A DNA stretch of 64,000 nt from contig JANTUC010000019.1 in the NCBI GenBank assembly GCA_026873275.1, positions 310,001 to 374,000 on the forward strand, in the 5' to 3' direction. The notes under the pieces were generated by a model, which was not told where the DNA came from, did no database searches, and was given only the letters and a program-made list of their open reading frames with translations. This DNA comes from Pseudopithomyces maydicus. Taxonomy: Eukaryota; Ascomycota; Dothideomycetes; Pleosporales; Didymosphaeriaceae. Each line of letters starts with the position of its first letter. Positions within the stretch are counted from its first letter, which is position 1. Below, one piece after another: positions 45,898-56,816 of the stretch. The position numbers and the translations under genes are program-made.

Positions 45898-47055
45898 TTT
45901 TGGAGCCATGATGGTGATTCGGTTGCACATGGTCGGACAGTTTATATTGTGCTTGAGGAGATGACCGAAGAACTGGAGGGGCTCCACAACCTCGTGGAAG
46001 CTAGCATTAGACCATGTTTACTCTGAGTTGGGATGAATGCGCAAGCTGTCATTGCCAGATGTTCATCATTGTTCAGCTCGGATATACGTGACTTGTATAT
46101 TCGAGGCAATGTTTAGCTGTACACAAGACATCCATCAAAAACACCAAAGCACCTGAATAATCGAATCATGTGATATAATATGAGCATTGGAACTGATGCA
46201 CTTTTTGAGCTTGGACTATTTTGTGATGATAGGATGCTATAGAAGAATGAAAATAGACTTGTCATTACTGACTGGAGAGCCTTGGGAAAATAAAGGGATG
46301 GTTTTCATGGTTTTCAATTAACGTCATAAAAAACCTGTACAGGTCATGCCGACTCCAGCCAAAGGCAAGATAAAGGGAGGACATGTTAGAGTAATGCTTT
46401 AAGAGCACTTGCAATTTAGCTGGATAAATCCCAAGAAGGTATTGTCAGTCACAACATGGTGATCTCGCTAGTTTGCCTCAGGTAGCTGTTATGGTGTTTT
46501 GAAGATTCGATCCAGCATGTCGATGTGGATTTAGTGCCCAACAAACATCGAAATTACGGTTGGCCCTCGATACAATATTTTTCGAGTCCATTCACAATTT
46601 ACACTTTCCTAAATCCAGGATATTAACCAACTCCACTCTGACCACCAGGTCATATCGATTCCGGAAGTGCACAGCCACACCAAACATATCATGTGACCTC
46701 GCGATGCCCTCCCCCACCACCCTCGAGTATTCCGCGCTAACACACTTAAACGATAGCCACAGAGCAGGGGTCCTCAAGATAGGGTCCACCTTTCAAGAGC
46801 CTCATCCCAGATCATAATCTCAAGGACAGAAAACACGCAACCAAACACTTCCTTCACCACCCGCGGGAACCCCGTTTCCACTTAAACCTCAATTCAACGG
46901 AAACATCGGAGGGAAACACCTCAATCACATCATATCACAATGTCTGACCGGCTTCCCAGCCGGAGCCAGTCCCCGGGCGACGTCGCGCCATCTCATCGGA
47001 TGGCGGGCTAACCTCTAGAGAGTAAGATGATACCAATCCATCGCCACCCAGTATC
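45898..47055. other. intergenic with dispersed-element copy 3
   Basis: Contains the element at 46308-46355. A short frame starts at 46940 (MSDRLPSRSQSPGDVAP, 23 codons) just before the large repetitive protein and could be a separated N-terminal piece or an upstream ORF. Confidence 0.45.
46308..46355 (+). repeat. dispersed element, copy 3
   Basis: GGTTTTCAATTAACGTC is followed by AACCTGTACAGGTCATG and CCGACTCC, closely matching copy 1. Confidence 0.65.
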
Positions 47056-49317
47056 ATGGGGCCGTCCACATCTCCACAACCTAGGGCAACTAATACTAAA
47101 GACGCTCCCCACAGTGCTCGTACAAGCGACAGCTTCTCATCCACATCATCGCGCAGTGACTACGGTGACGAGAATAACTATGGTGGGGACGAATATGAGG
47201 AGAACGAGGACGACGAGAACGACGATGACGACGATGACCACCACAACCCCTCTTCCCGCCGCTCCGCCCCATTTTGTAGCCTCTCGGACAGCGGCTCCAT
47301 AGACGACAGCCTCTCGAAGGATGGCCTCTCAGACAAAGACTCCGCAACCAAGCATGACCCTACTAAGGAGTCTTCAACCGAAGATTCACAAAGCAAGTCC
47401 ATCTCAATGAGCGCCTCCTACTCCTCCTCTTCCACATCGTCGCCACCCTCTCCACCAACACCACTGGAGGTTCCCAGCCCCTTATCTCACCCAACCGACA
47501 TCCCCCGTCCCCTTCCAGTTCCTCGCCCTCTCCCCTCGTTTCTGGACAGTGCATCTAATACCCCTTTTACGGACTACGCGTTGGAATTGCAACAGGTGCC
47601 GGAACTCAGACATTCTCGAGGTCCACGGCCGCCGGCGGCCGCAGCATCACCTTCTTCAACTTCGAGCGAATATGATACATCGGATCGTCAGGGTTCGAGC
47701 GGACGTGATACACCATACCAGTCGGCTTCAGGTGGAGGTACAGAGCCAGAGCGTCCGGATTCGAGCGGGCTTGATACACCACGCCGTTCGGCTTCAGGTA
47801 GAGGTACAGGACCAGAGCGTCAAGGTTCGAGCGGATTTGATACAGGACGTTCACCGGCACGAACAACACCACGTCATTCAGCTCTAAGCAGAGGGACAGA
47901 ATTGGACCGTCGAGGTCCAAGCGGACTCACGGTATCAGCTCGTCGTACGGACGACCTAGCCACACCACGCCGTTCGACTCCTAGCGGAGGCAGAGTACTA
48001 GACCGTCAAGAATTGGGCGGACTTGATACACCACGTCGTTCGGCTCCAAGCAGAGTTACAGCACAAGACCGTGAAAGTTCGAGCGGACTTGATACACCCC
48101 GCCGTTCAATTCCAAACAGTGGGGTGGTATTAGACCGTCAGGGCTCGAGCGGAGTATATACACCACAATATTTTTCTCCGAGCGAAATTACAGCACCAGA
48201 TCTTCAAGAATCGAGTGGACTTGATACACTACGTCCACTACCACGAACAGTATCTCGCTATACCGACGACACTACGCCACGCCGACCAGCTCCAGACGGA
48301 CCTACGGCATCACGTCCAGTACCTCGTCATACGGAAGACCTCACTACACCCCGCCGTCCAGCCACATCCCAATCCCCGGTCCTAGATCCAGTTCCAGACC
48401 CCCTCACAGCATTCCGTCGTCGAACCTCCCGGTCTACATCCGGTTCGCCACAGCCATCACCCTCCCGCAATACATCCGACCCGCGATCAACACTGTCACG
48501 CCGTCTAGACGGACGCACATCATCCCCTCGTACCACCGGACTCATACTCCCCCGTCGCCCAACGGTCTCTCCGATATCACCACCTTTTCCCCAAGATCAA
48601 TTTCAAGGCTCAATTAGACCATATCATCCTACACTTACACCGATAATATCAGCATTGCCACCATCTCAACCCTCGTCCCGAGTTCCTTCCCGAGGCCTAG
48701 CTGGAGACCCAGTCCAAGCCCCAGCCCGTGTCTCTCTCGCGCAACCACAACCGCGCCGTTCTACGCCTACATCGACGGTACTGTCTCCACCCCGGGCTCG
48801 AGCACCACTCCATGAACCACAGAGTCCTACGCCATCGTGGATTACGGAGGTGCCGGGAACGCAGTCACCACCACGCGGATACTTCCCCCGAGATCTTGCC
48901 CGAGGCCAAACCCAATCTCCAGCCCGAGACCGGGACTTACTCACACAAGTACAACCACGCCGCCCTACACCGTCGCCGATGACATCAGCATCAGCGACAC
49001 AGTCCCCTCCACCTGGATACTCGCCCCGAGCTCCCGCCCGAAGCACAGCTCGAGAGTCACCCCGAGCCACACTCCAAGCCCCAGTGCAAGCCCGAGCCCT
49101 GGCCCCAACGCCAACCCGGACCCCACCTCGGAATCTAATCCCGCCCCGCGTTCCGGGCGGATCCACACTCCCGCCACGCTTACCAGTCTTAAATGATACG
49201 AATTTTGGGTTTCACTTCGATAATGCGCGGCGGAGGGCGCTGGAGAGGGATGAGGCGAAGGAGGAAGCTAGAGGCGAAGCGCGGAGGGGAGGTAGTGGGG
49301 GGAGACGGGGGGATTGA
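47056..49317 (+). CDS. large disordered protein with SSGLDTPRRS repeats
   Basis: Open frame of 753 residues with no fold recognised. Residues ~30-70 are acidic (runs of Glu, Asp, Asn); ~70-170 are Ser-rich, then Pro-rich. From ~200 to ~400 about ten imperfect units of ~22 residues occur with the core SSGLDTPRRSAxSxGTxxxR, where Asp-Thr-Pro and paired Arg are most constant. The rest is Pro/Arg/Thr/Ser-rich, ending in a basic-acidic helix (FHFDNARRRALERDEAKEEAR). TP and SP sites abound, suggesting proline-directed phosphorylation. The intact length over such low complexity argues for selection. The upstream piece at 46940 may belong to it. Confidence 0.6.
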   Translation: MGPSTSPQPRATNTKDAPHSARTSDSFSSTSSRSDYGDENNYGGDEYEENEDDENDDDDDDHHNPSSRRSAPFCSLSDSGSIDDSLSKDGLSDKDSATKHDPTKESSTEDSQSKSISMSASYSSSSTSSPPSPPTPLEVPSPLSHPTDIPRPLPVPRPLPSFLDSASNTPFTDYALELQQVPELRHSRGPRPPAAAASPSSTSSEYDTSDRQGSSGRDTPYQSASGGGTEPERPDSSGLDTPRRSASGRGTGPERQGSSGFDTGRSPARTTPRHSALSRGTELDRRGPSGLTVSARRTDDLATPRRSTPSGGRVLDRQELGGLDTPRRSAPSRVTAQDRESSSGLDTPRRSIPNSGVVLDRQGSSGVYTPQYFSPSEITAPDLQESSGLDTLRPLPRTVSRYTDDTTPRRPAPDGPTASRPVPRHTEDLTTPRRPATSQSPVLDPVPDPLTAFRRRTSRSTSGSPQPSPSRNTSDPRSTLSRRLDGRTSSPRTTGLILPRRPTVSPISPPFPQDQFQGSIRPYHPTLTPIISALPPSQPSSRVPSRGLAGDPVQAPARVSLAQPQPRRSTPTSTVLSPPRARAPLHEPQSPTPSWITEVPGTQSPPRGYFPRDLARGQTQSPARDRDLLTQVQPRRPTPSPMTSASATQSPPPGYSPRAPARSTARESPRATLQAPVQARALAPTPTRTPPRNLIPPRVPGGSTLPPRLPVLNDTNFGFHFDNARRRALERDEAKEEARGEARRGGSGGRRGD

Positions 49318-50296
49318 GGAGAGTAGGAAGGAGGGGTGCGGAAGGGGGTGAAAAGAGGGGGTGTAGGAGAGGAGAGAGGACGGTAGAGGTGGTACTAAAG
49401 AGGAGGAGAGATGGTGCTTAGTGGGAGAAAAGAGGGAAGAGATGGTATTAGTAATAGAAGAGATTAGGTAGAAGAAGAGAGTATTAGTAGGGGAAGAGCT
49501 AGTACTGTGTAGTAAAGTAAGAGCTAAGACGTCACTAAACAGGATTAGAGATAGTAATGGCAAAAAAAAGGGGTAGTATTAAGTAGGGGAAGCTAAAGTT
49601 GGTAGGAGACAAGACAGTACGAAGTAGAAGAAATAATAGTGTCATACAAGGTCAAGAAAATAATCAAGAAGGTCTAGAATGCAGACAAGAACAAGACAGT
49701 TAAGAAAAGCGCCATCCACTTATATATCCTTAAACATCCAACACGCGCTACGTATATACTCAATTGAAATTCGAAAAATCAAACGCCAATTGAATTATCC
49801 CGGAACACAAGAGCATATATAGTACGCGTTTTATACGTGCCATATGAACCTTTTTTATCATATGTATATCGGGGTGGCTTTGGACTGGACTGGACTGGAC
49901 TGGACTGGCATAATGGGCGTTTACCTTACCTAGAGTTAATATATATATACATGTGTGAATTTATCTTTGTATGTATGTATATATATGTGTATATCTACGT
50001 ATATTCTATCTACTATAGGTTATCGCGGCAATGAGTGCAGGACTGGACTCTGGAATTTGTATATGTGTACGTATTCATGTATGTATGTATCCTATTGGCA
50101 ATGTCATTACATTAGGTGTAAGTATGTACCGTTTCGGTAATAGTTTTTACTATTGGTATTGTATTGTGTTGGTGGGTATCTATCGCACGCTGCTTTGCTC
50201 AAATTACATAGGCATGGCCATACGTACGTACGTATGTCGAGAGAAAACAAAAAAATCAATCAAAGTGTACAATGTACAATGTACAATGTCAAACGC
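49318..50296. other. intergenic with microsatellites
   Basis: A purine-rich AGAGGAG stretch fills 49318-49520, five GGACT units lie at about 49884-49908, and TATG repeats occur near 49970-50010. No exon recognised. Confidence 0.55.
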
Positions 50297-51939
50297 CTAC
50301 GCCTTCCTATCCGCCTTCTTCGCCTCGTCGTGGTCTTTCTTCTCTCCCTCTCCCTCTTCTTTCTTCTCGCCTTCTCCCTCTTTCTTCTCGCCTTCGCCCT
50401 CCTTCGGCTTCTCCTTCTCCTTCTCCTTATTCTTATCCTTCTCCTTCTCCTTATCCTCCTTCGGCGGCGCCACATGCTTCGTCATGAGCGCAACCTCATG
50501 CTCCCCACACAACTCAGCCCACCCCAACAACTCCCCCGTATCCGCCCACGAGTCCGCCCTCCTACTCTCCTTCCCAAACGGCAAATACGGCTCGTACGTC
50601 ACCTTGCCGACCTTGGTTATCACACTCCGATCAGCCGGTGCCTCGAGCAGCAGCTTCAAGTCGGGGATGAACCACAGCTTCTCCCACCACATGTCGCGGA
50701 ACCTCTTCACGCCCGTGAAGTGGATGACGGGCATGAAGTTGCGCGTGATGCTGTTCACGGCGATGGGGACGTCGGTCCAGGATTTGGCGCGCAGGGCGCG
50801 CGTGGGGCCCGACCACGTCCAGGGAGACTGCGGTAGGGCTGCTTGGCGTGGGAAATGTCCGAGGGGAGGGCGATGGCGAAGTCGCCGGGCTTGTGCGGGT
50901 TCGTGAAGGTGTGGGGTTTGTTCCAGATCTTCCAGATGGTGGAGTCGTGGAAGAGCGCCATCGTCATGTACATGTAGCCCTCGTAGTCGATGCCGATGTG
51001 CCTCTCTGCCTTTTCGCGGTCCGCGGGGTCGGGCACCATGAGGTTGTCCTTCGTATCCGCGGGGGCGGGGTCCGGTAGCGGGACGGGCAGGGAGGTGTTT
51101 TCGCCCGTGGAGGTCATGCGGACGAATTCCTGGTCGGCCCAGAGGTTCGCAATGTAGAACTGGTCGCTGTTCCTGCCGTAGAAGTTGGGGTCCCACGTCT
51201 TGTTGACGAGCTCCATGACGTCCTGGAAGAGGATGCGCAGGTCCTTGATGGGGCCCAGGACGGTGCCCGAGTTGAGCCAGCGGGGGCGCGCGTGCTGGTC
51301 GTTGCGGTCCGTCTTGGGGCCGAACAGGTCAGGGGAGAGGGTGGATTCCGGGACGAGCCAGCAGGCGGGGCGGCGGAAGTCGACGGGGTAGCAGAGGACG
51401 TCCGGGCCGTAGAGGAGCGTGGTGTACATGTTGTGCTTCTTCACGTGCTCGACGCCGTACTTGTCCTCGACGCGCTTGTTGTGCGCGTAGACGGTCTCAT
51501 GGTAGCGTTTCAAGAGGACGTCCGGGCCGAGCTGGAAGACGACGTCGAAGCCATCCACAAAAAGCACCAGGTCGTCTTCGCTGCCGGCGGGGAGGCTGTC
51601 GAAGTAGCGCAGCGCGGCGGGGATCTTGGCCAGGTGACTTTCTGCGGCGTTGAACTCGCCCTCGCCGTGCCACGCGAGGATCAGCGGCGGGGGGTAAGAA
51701 TTGATGGCGGCGGAGGCAACGAGGCGGCAGAGATTCACATCGTTGCTCGTTGCTGTTGTTATCAGGTGCAGTCGACTGGTCCTTGGCTTCTGCCGGGCGG
51801 CATCGGACGAGACGCCTAGCTCCAAATCATAAGTACCGGCATACCGGGTGGACGAGGAGAAGGAGTGAAAGGCAATGAACAAGATGAAGAAGGAGCCCAA
51901 GGCCACGATGAAGGCCCGGGGCCGGGGCATGCTCAACAT
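50297..51939 (-). CDS. type II membrane glycosyltransferase, PLOD-GT-like
   Basis: Start chosen at 51939 (MLSMPRPRAFIVALGSFFILFI), which gives a classical signal anchor after five residues. The luminal catalytic part includes DDLVLFVDGFDVVFQLGPDVL, the acidic cluster used for metal and sugar-nucleotide binding in the collagen-modifying GT25/PLOD-GT class, then WLNSGTVLGP, NSDQFYIANLWADQEF and HIGIDYEGYMYMTMALF. One base is missing at about 50838-50848, after DISHAKQ; adding one continues into the minus-strand frame PWTWSGPTRALRAKSWTDVP and ...FTGVKRFRDMWWEKLWF. The last ~50 residues are a KE/GE-rich tail (KEKEKDKNKEKEKEKPKEGE). About 548 residues. It sits with a nucleotide-sugar-type transporter and UDP-glucose dehydrogenase. 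Confidence 0.78.
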
Positions 51940-52874
51940 GATGGAAAGGCTCAAAGCGAGTGACTGGGACGGACTGAAGGGGAAGCAAACCAGAACTCTA
52001 GGACAGGACGGACCAAAATTCGACAAATGCCCAGGTGTGGAGCGGAGCGCTACGACATGGTATGGCAATCAAAGCGTCGGGGGTCGGGACGGTAGAAGAG
52101 ACGCCCCAGGCACGCAGGACGCAGGGAGTCTTACCTTAGTTACCCTACTCACCCTACCCGGGCGCGGGCTGTGGCGGTGCCGACATTCCGCAACCCTGGA
52201 TGCCAAGAGCCCGGTGGGCGGGCGCACGGTAAGGCGTGATGGGCCGTTGGCTGCACGCCAAGAGGTGAAATGGGCGAGGGCCCCGCGGCCGCCCCCAACA
52301 GGCCCGTCTGGCCAACCACGGGCCCCACGTGCGGGCGCACCTGAGGGGCGGATATTTGGATTCGCCGTGCAGCCTGTGCAGCGCAGCCTCGTATACTGCA
52401 TCGCTGCCTGGTGATAAAAGAAAGGGGTGTGGGGGTCGGGATGCCCAGGTGTGCCAGCCGGTGTCAGCAATCCTGCACGAGCGACGAACATGGGAAATGC
52501 CGCAGCGAATGGGACGCCGTGCAACGACGGTGGCTGCTGAGCGTCTTACAGCTGAAGAATTGCCAAGAGGTATAAGCTACGAGGAGGGCATTGCTGAGCG
52601 AGGAGGCGAGATGCTCTGGCCTGACTCGCCCACAAGGCGTTGGGCGGTAAGCAAGCGAGGCCGGGGGAGAGAGGGGAGAGATCAAGATGTGTCCCACGGG
52701 GCGTATGGGTGGGTGATCACAAACGAGAGAAGACGTGGATAGACGCACAGGATCGCTGTGAACACTTCACACTTCACACGGTCAAGGGAATAATAGTACG
52801 GCTAGTCTACATGCGCATGGCGCTAGTCTATATGCGGCCAATGACGCGATCCTTCCGGTGCCAAGCCCCGCTGC
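51940..52874. other. intergenic, no gene seen
   Basis: GC-rich upstream region of the glycosyltransferase plus the 3' flank of the transporter. No exon or RNA gene was recognised. Confidence 0.5.
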
Positions 52875-54040
52875 TTAGCGCCCCGTCTTCTTCCTCACCT
52901 CAATCGAGCTGTACCATGCAGCGCCCCCCAGCGCCAGCAGGATGCCCAGGCTATTTATTGCATTCATCTGAATATTCCAGAATGCCGCCCCCAGCACAAT
53001 CGTCAGGCACTGCTTGAGGTTGGCGCAGATGGTCATGGTGAGTGCCCCTGCGATCTTGTTCGCCTGGAACGAGATGATGTTCAGTGCGAAGGCGAGGATG
53101 CCGTTGCCCGCGACTGCCATGAACCGCGCCTGGTCGAGCTGGCCTTGGCCGATGTACCGCATGAAGTCGGAGAACTCGCCCGTGAGCACCGAGTACAGCA
53201 GTGACTGTACCGCCGCGAGGGGGCCCATCCGCAGCAGCACCTCGTACGCCGGCAGCTTCAGCCGTCCGGTCATCAGCCGGTTGGTGACCACCGTCTTGAT
53301 CGCCGCCAGCACCACCCCGCTCAGCGTCAGCGTGAAGCCCAGCGCCGTGAAGTGGTAGTCGCCGAACGTCGCCAAGCCCACCCCGAATATCACCGGCACG
53401 ATCGACGCGTAGATGGCCGTTGCGTACTGCCGCGCGTAGAAGACGCGGTAGATGAGGATCGTGAACACCGGAGTCGTCGCCCGCATCACCTGGTGGAATG
53501 GAATCGACACCATCTCTCTGCAGCCAAGTTAGACCAAGGCCCTACCGAGCATCGCCCGAGCAGCACTTACAGTGAGACATTCGACATTGCAATGTTCAGC
53601 GTGAACAGCAGCGAAAAGGCGACGAGCGTCAGTTGCTCGCGCATCGACAGTTTGCTCAGTTCAAAGTGCCCAAGCAGCAGCAAGATGGAGCATCCCAGCG
53701 CCGACGTGCCTGTGTGTATGGCCGTGAGGATCCAGGGGAACGCAAACTGCTCTGTGGTCAGTCCTGCTCCAGCCTTGTGTACCATGCCCTCGAGGAAACA
53801 ACTAACCTTCCCCAAGACCAGCTTGTTGTAGAATGTCAAACTCAAGTTCATCATAAAGTATAGCCCCAGGTAGGCCGTCGTTCCGAACCTGCTCTCGCTC
53901 TGCTCTTCCTTTGCCCGCGGGAGCTGTCGCTCCAGGTCTATGACCTTCTCATTGTCTCTCAGCAGCGGCCGGTCCGCTCTGATCTCGTCCGTCTTTTCAT
54001 TTGTCGCAGCATACGCCTGCTCGATATCGCTCCGTTGCAT
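52875..54040 (-). CDS. TPT/nucleotide-sugar transporter family protein
   Basis: Drug/metabolite-transporter superfamily, probably in the Golgi. Three exons in phase: 54040-53807, 53746-53571 and 53517-52875, ~350 residues. After a hydrophilic N-terminus of ~55 residues, about ten membrane segments follow. TPT family marks: YFMMNLSLTFYNKLVLGKFAF, PWILTAIHTGTSALGC, LLFTLNIAMSNVSLEMVSIP, FHQVMRATTPVFTILIY and the late block LKQCLTIVLGAAFWNIQM. The KT/KR-type motif TVVTNRLMTG occurs mid-protein. Divergent from UDP-glucose dehydrogenase (547 bp between starts) and downstream of no other gene on its strand except the glycosyltransferase, which supports a role in bringing a UDP-sugar into the Golgi. 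Confidence 0.85.
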
Positions 54041-54587
54041 AGTGCGGTCGGCTGAAAACAAAACAGAACAAAAAAAAATCGCCGTTGGCGCGTATGATGT
54101 GTGCAAGTGACGGATTCACACGTGCATGCTTTCCTTATCGTTCGCTTTCCGCTTAGGCCGTGCATGGGACGGCTCACCCGGCAGGTCGACATGGCTTGGC
54201 GGTGTATTTTTTGCAGGCATGCGCCGAGGCGCGCCCCGGCATGCGGGTCTCGCCCTGCAACTGGCCAACCCTTCCAGGATCCATGTGGCTGAACAGCGAC
54301 CCATCAGTGGCCGTTGCGTCGCGTGCCCTGTTTGCTGCTTTTGGACTTTCCGCCACGGGTAGCACGGCCCATATCAGATGCGAGCATTGGCATGCACGAC
54401 CAGGGCCTTCTATGTAAGACCGGGTGGCAGTACCAGGTGGAAATTTCCTGGGGGCCAAGATGAGCCGGCGATCGACAATTTGTATTGCACTCATAGAGCA
54501 CTTGTTCCTTCGTGGGAGCAGTGCCGCATCCTTTCCAACCGCCGTCTCTCCCTGATTGTTTGCTTCTTCCCCGCCGCCTGAACAGCG

Positions 54588-56137
54588 ATGAGTCCTTCCT
54601 TCACCGTACCTCTACCCACACAAGACAGAAGCCCCGCCGAAATGACTGCACCTCAAATTTCCGCCAACGGTTCCGACCACCCAATTCCGACCAAGGTCAG
54701 GAAAATCTGCTGCATAGGTGCTGGCTACGTCGGCGGTCCGACATCTGCAGTCATTGCCAGCAACAATCCAGACATTCAAGTCACCGTTGTCGATTACAAC
54801 GAGGAGCGCATCGAGGCGTGGAAGACGGACAACCTTCCCATCTACGAGCCAGGTCTTTTGGAAGTCGTGCAGGCGGGACGCGACGCCCAATCTGCAAAAC
54901 GAGCACCGAACCTCTTCTTCTCCACCGATGTCGACCGCTGCATTGAAGAAGCGGACCTCATCCTGCTGAGCGTCAACACACCGACCAAGTCACTAGGCCG
55001 CGGGGCCGGCCACGCATCGGAACTTTCCTACCTCGAGTCGGCCGTCCGCAAGATTGGCGAAGTAGCCACTAGCTCCAAGATCATTGTCGAGAAATCCACA
55101 GTTCCATGCCGCGCTGCCGACACCCTCCGGGATGTGCTCGCCGCGACCGCAAAGCCCGGCCTCCGCTTCGAGATCCTGTCCAATCCCGAGTTCCTCGCCG
55201 AGGGCACCGCCATCCCAAACTTGCTCAACCCAGACCGCATCCTCATCGGCTCGCTGAAAACCCCAGAGGGCCTCGCCGCCGCGCAGGCCCTCGCCGACGT
55301 CTACGCCTCCTGGGTCAGCCTCGACCGCATCATCACCATCAACCTCTACAGCTCGGAGCTCGCCAAGCTCGCGGCCAACGCCCTCCTCGCCCAGCGCATC
55401 AGCAGCGTCAATGCCCTCAGCGCAATGTGCGAGTCGGTCGGCGCCGACATCGACGAAGTCAGCTACGCCATCGGCCTCGACAAGCGCATCGGCAGCCGCA
55501 TGCTGAAAGCCTCCGTCGGCTTCGGCGGCTCCTGCTTCAGAAAGGACATCCTCTCCCTCGCGTACATCGCAGAGTCCCTCCACCTCTTCGAAGTCGCAGA
55601 CTACTGGCGCGCCATCGTAGACATCAACGAGTACCAGAAGGACCGCTTCACCCGCCGCATCGTGCGCTGCCTCTACAACTCGCTGTCCGGCAAGACGCTC
55701 GCCGTGTTCGGGTTCGCCTACAAGAAGGACACGGGGGATACCCGCGAGACGGCCGCCATCACCGTCATCGACAACATCCTGGGCGAGGGCGCAAACGTCC
55801 GCATTTACGACCCCCTGGTCAAGGAGGCGTCGATCCGCGCCGAGCTCAAGGGCACGACGTCCAAGCTGGAGAACGCGGAGAAGAAGCTGGTCGTTTGCGG
55901 GTCGGCGTATGAGGCGTGCTCGGGCGCCGATGCGGTTATCATATTGACCGAGTGGGATGAGTTTAGCAATAGGGAGGTTGAGGGGAAGAAGGGGGTGAGG
56001 AGAAGGAGAGGGTCGAGTGGGAGAAGGTGGCGGGGTTGATGAGGAGGCCCATGTTTGTGTTTGATGGGCGGAATGTCGTGGATAAGAGGAAGTTGGAGGG
56101 GTTGGGGTTTAGGGTGGAGGGCATTGGGAAGGCGTGA
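54588..56137 (+). CDS. UDP-glucose 6-dehydrogenase
   Basis: Oxidises UDP-glucose to UDP-glucuronate with two NAD+. Intronless. The Rossmann motif CCIGAGYVGGPTSAVIA, the EPGLLEVV and LSVNTPTK segments, VEKSTVPC, NPEFLAEGTAI, the catalytic cysteine block GFGGSCFRKDIL and FGFAYKKDTGDTRET are all present. Near the end one base is missing in G5 at 55991-55995; adding a G gives GGEEKERVEWEKVAGLMRRP, then MFVFDGRNVVDKRKLEGLGF, the proper C-terminus, with a stop at 56135-56137. About 516 residues. Without the correction the protein would end at 56039 and lose the last conserved part. Start at the first ATG; ATG at 54642 (MTAPQIS) is an alternative. Confidence 0.93.
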
Positions 56138-56816
56138 ATGGAATGGACGCTGGTGGGACGGAAGGGGGTGATCGATGAATGAGGTGGAGGGGTAATGCGT
56201 GTGAACGGATGGATTAATGAGCGAACGAACGAACGGATGGATGGGTGGATGGGATGATGGAAACCAACCAGCTAGCTAGCTATGCCTACGCCTTTGCTTA
56301 CCCCATCGAATCGATATAGAAAGAAGAAGAAGAAGAAGAAGAAAACAATAATTGTATCCCGTTTAACTTGACCGAGCGAGTGCCTTTTTCAACACTTCTA
56401 CCTCTCTCTCTTTCTCAAACTTTCTCAAACTTTTTCTTCCCCAAGCTTTCGAGCTTTCGAGCTCTCGAGCTTTCGGGCTTGAGCGCTTTTACAATACAGG
56501 CCACCTACCTACCTACCTACCCATCTTATCTAACTAGGTACAGTATGTACATACCTAGGTACAGTACATACATACATAGGTATAGTACATATATACCTAG
56601 GTACAGTACCTACCACGGATAGCACACAACAGAACACAACCTAACCTAACTTAATATTCTTCCGCCCCTCCAGCTTTTAGCTTCTTTTCCTCTTCGTTTC
56701 TGCGTCGTTTTCATTCTTCCATTGCTTTGCTAGCTTTTTCTCTTTTTCTCATATAGTTGTCTGTTTACGGTGCGTTGCGTTGCCCTACAACGGTTGCCCT
56801 TCCCAGTCCCCAGTTT
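56138..56816. other. intergenic between convergent genes, with repeats
   Basis: Holds GAA units at 56320-56345 and an imperfect repeat of ACCTAGGTACAGTACATA around 56530-56615. No gene seen. Confidence 0.6.

Noticed and set aside
54993..55583. Minus-strand frame of ~196 codons inside UDP-glucose dehydrogenase
   Set aside because: Antisense shadow of a highly conserved enzyme; composition is only the complement of its codons.
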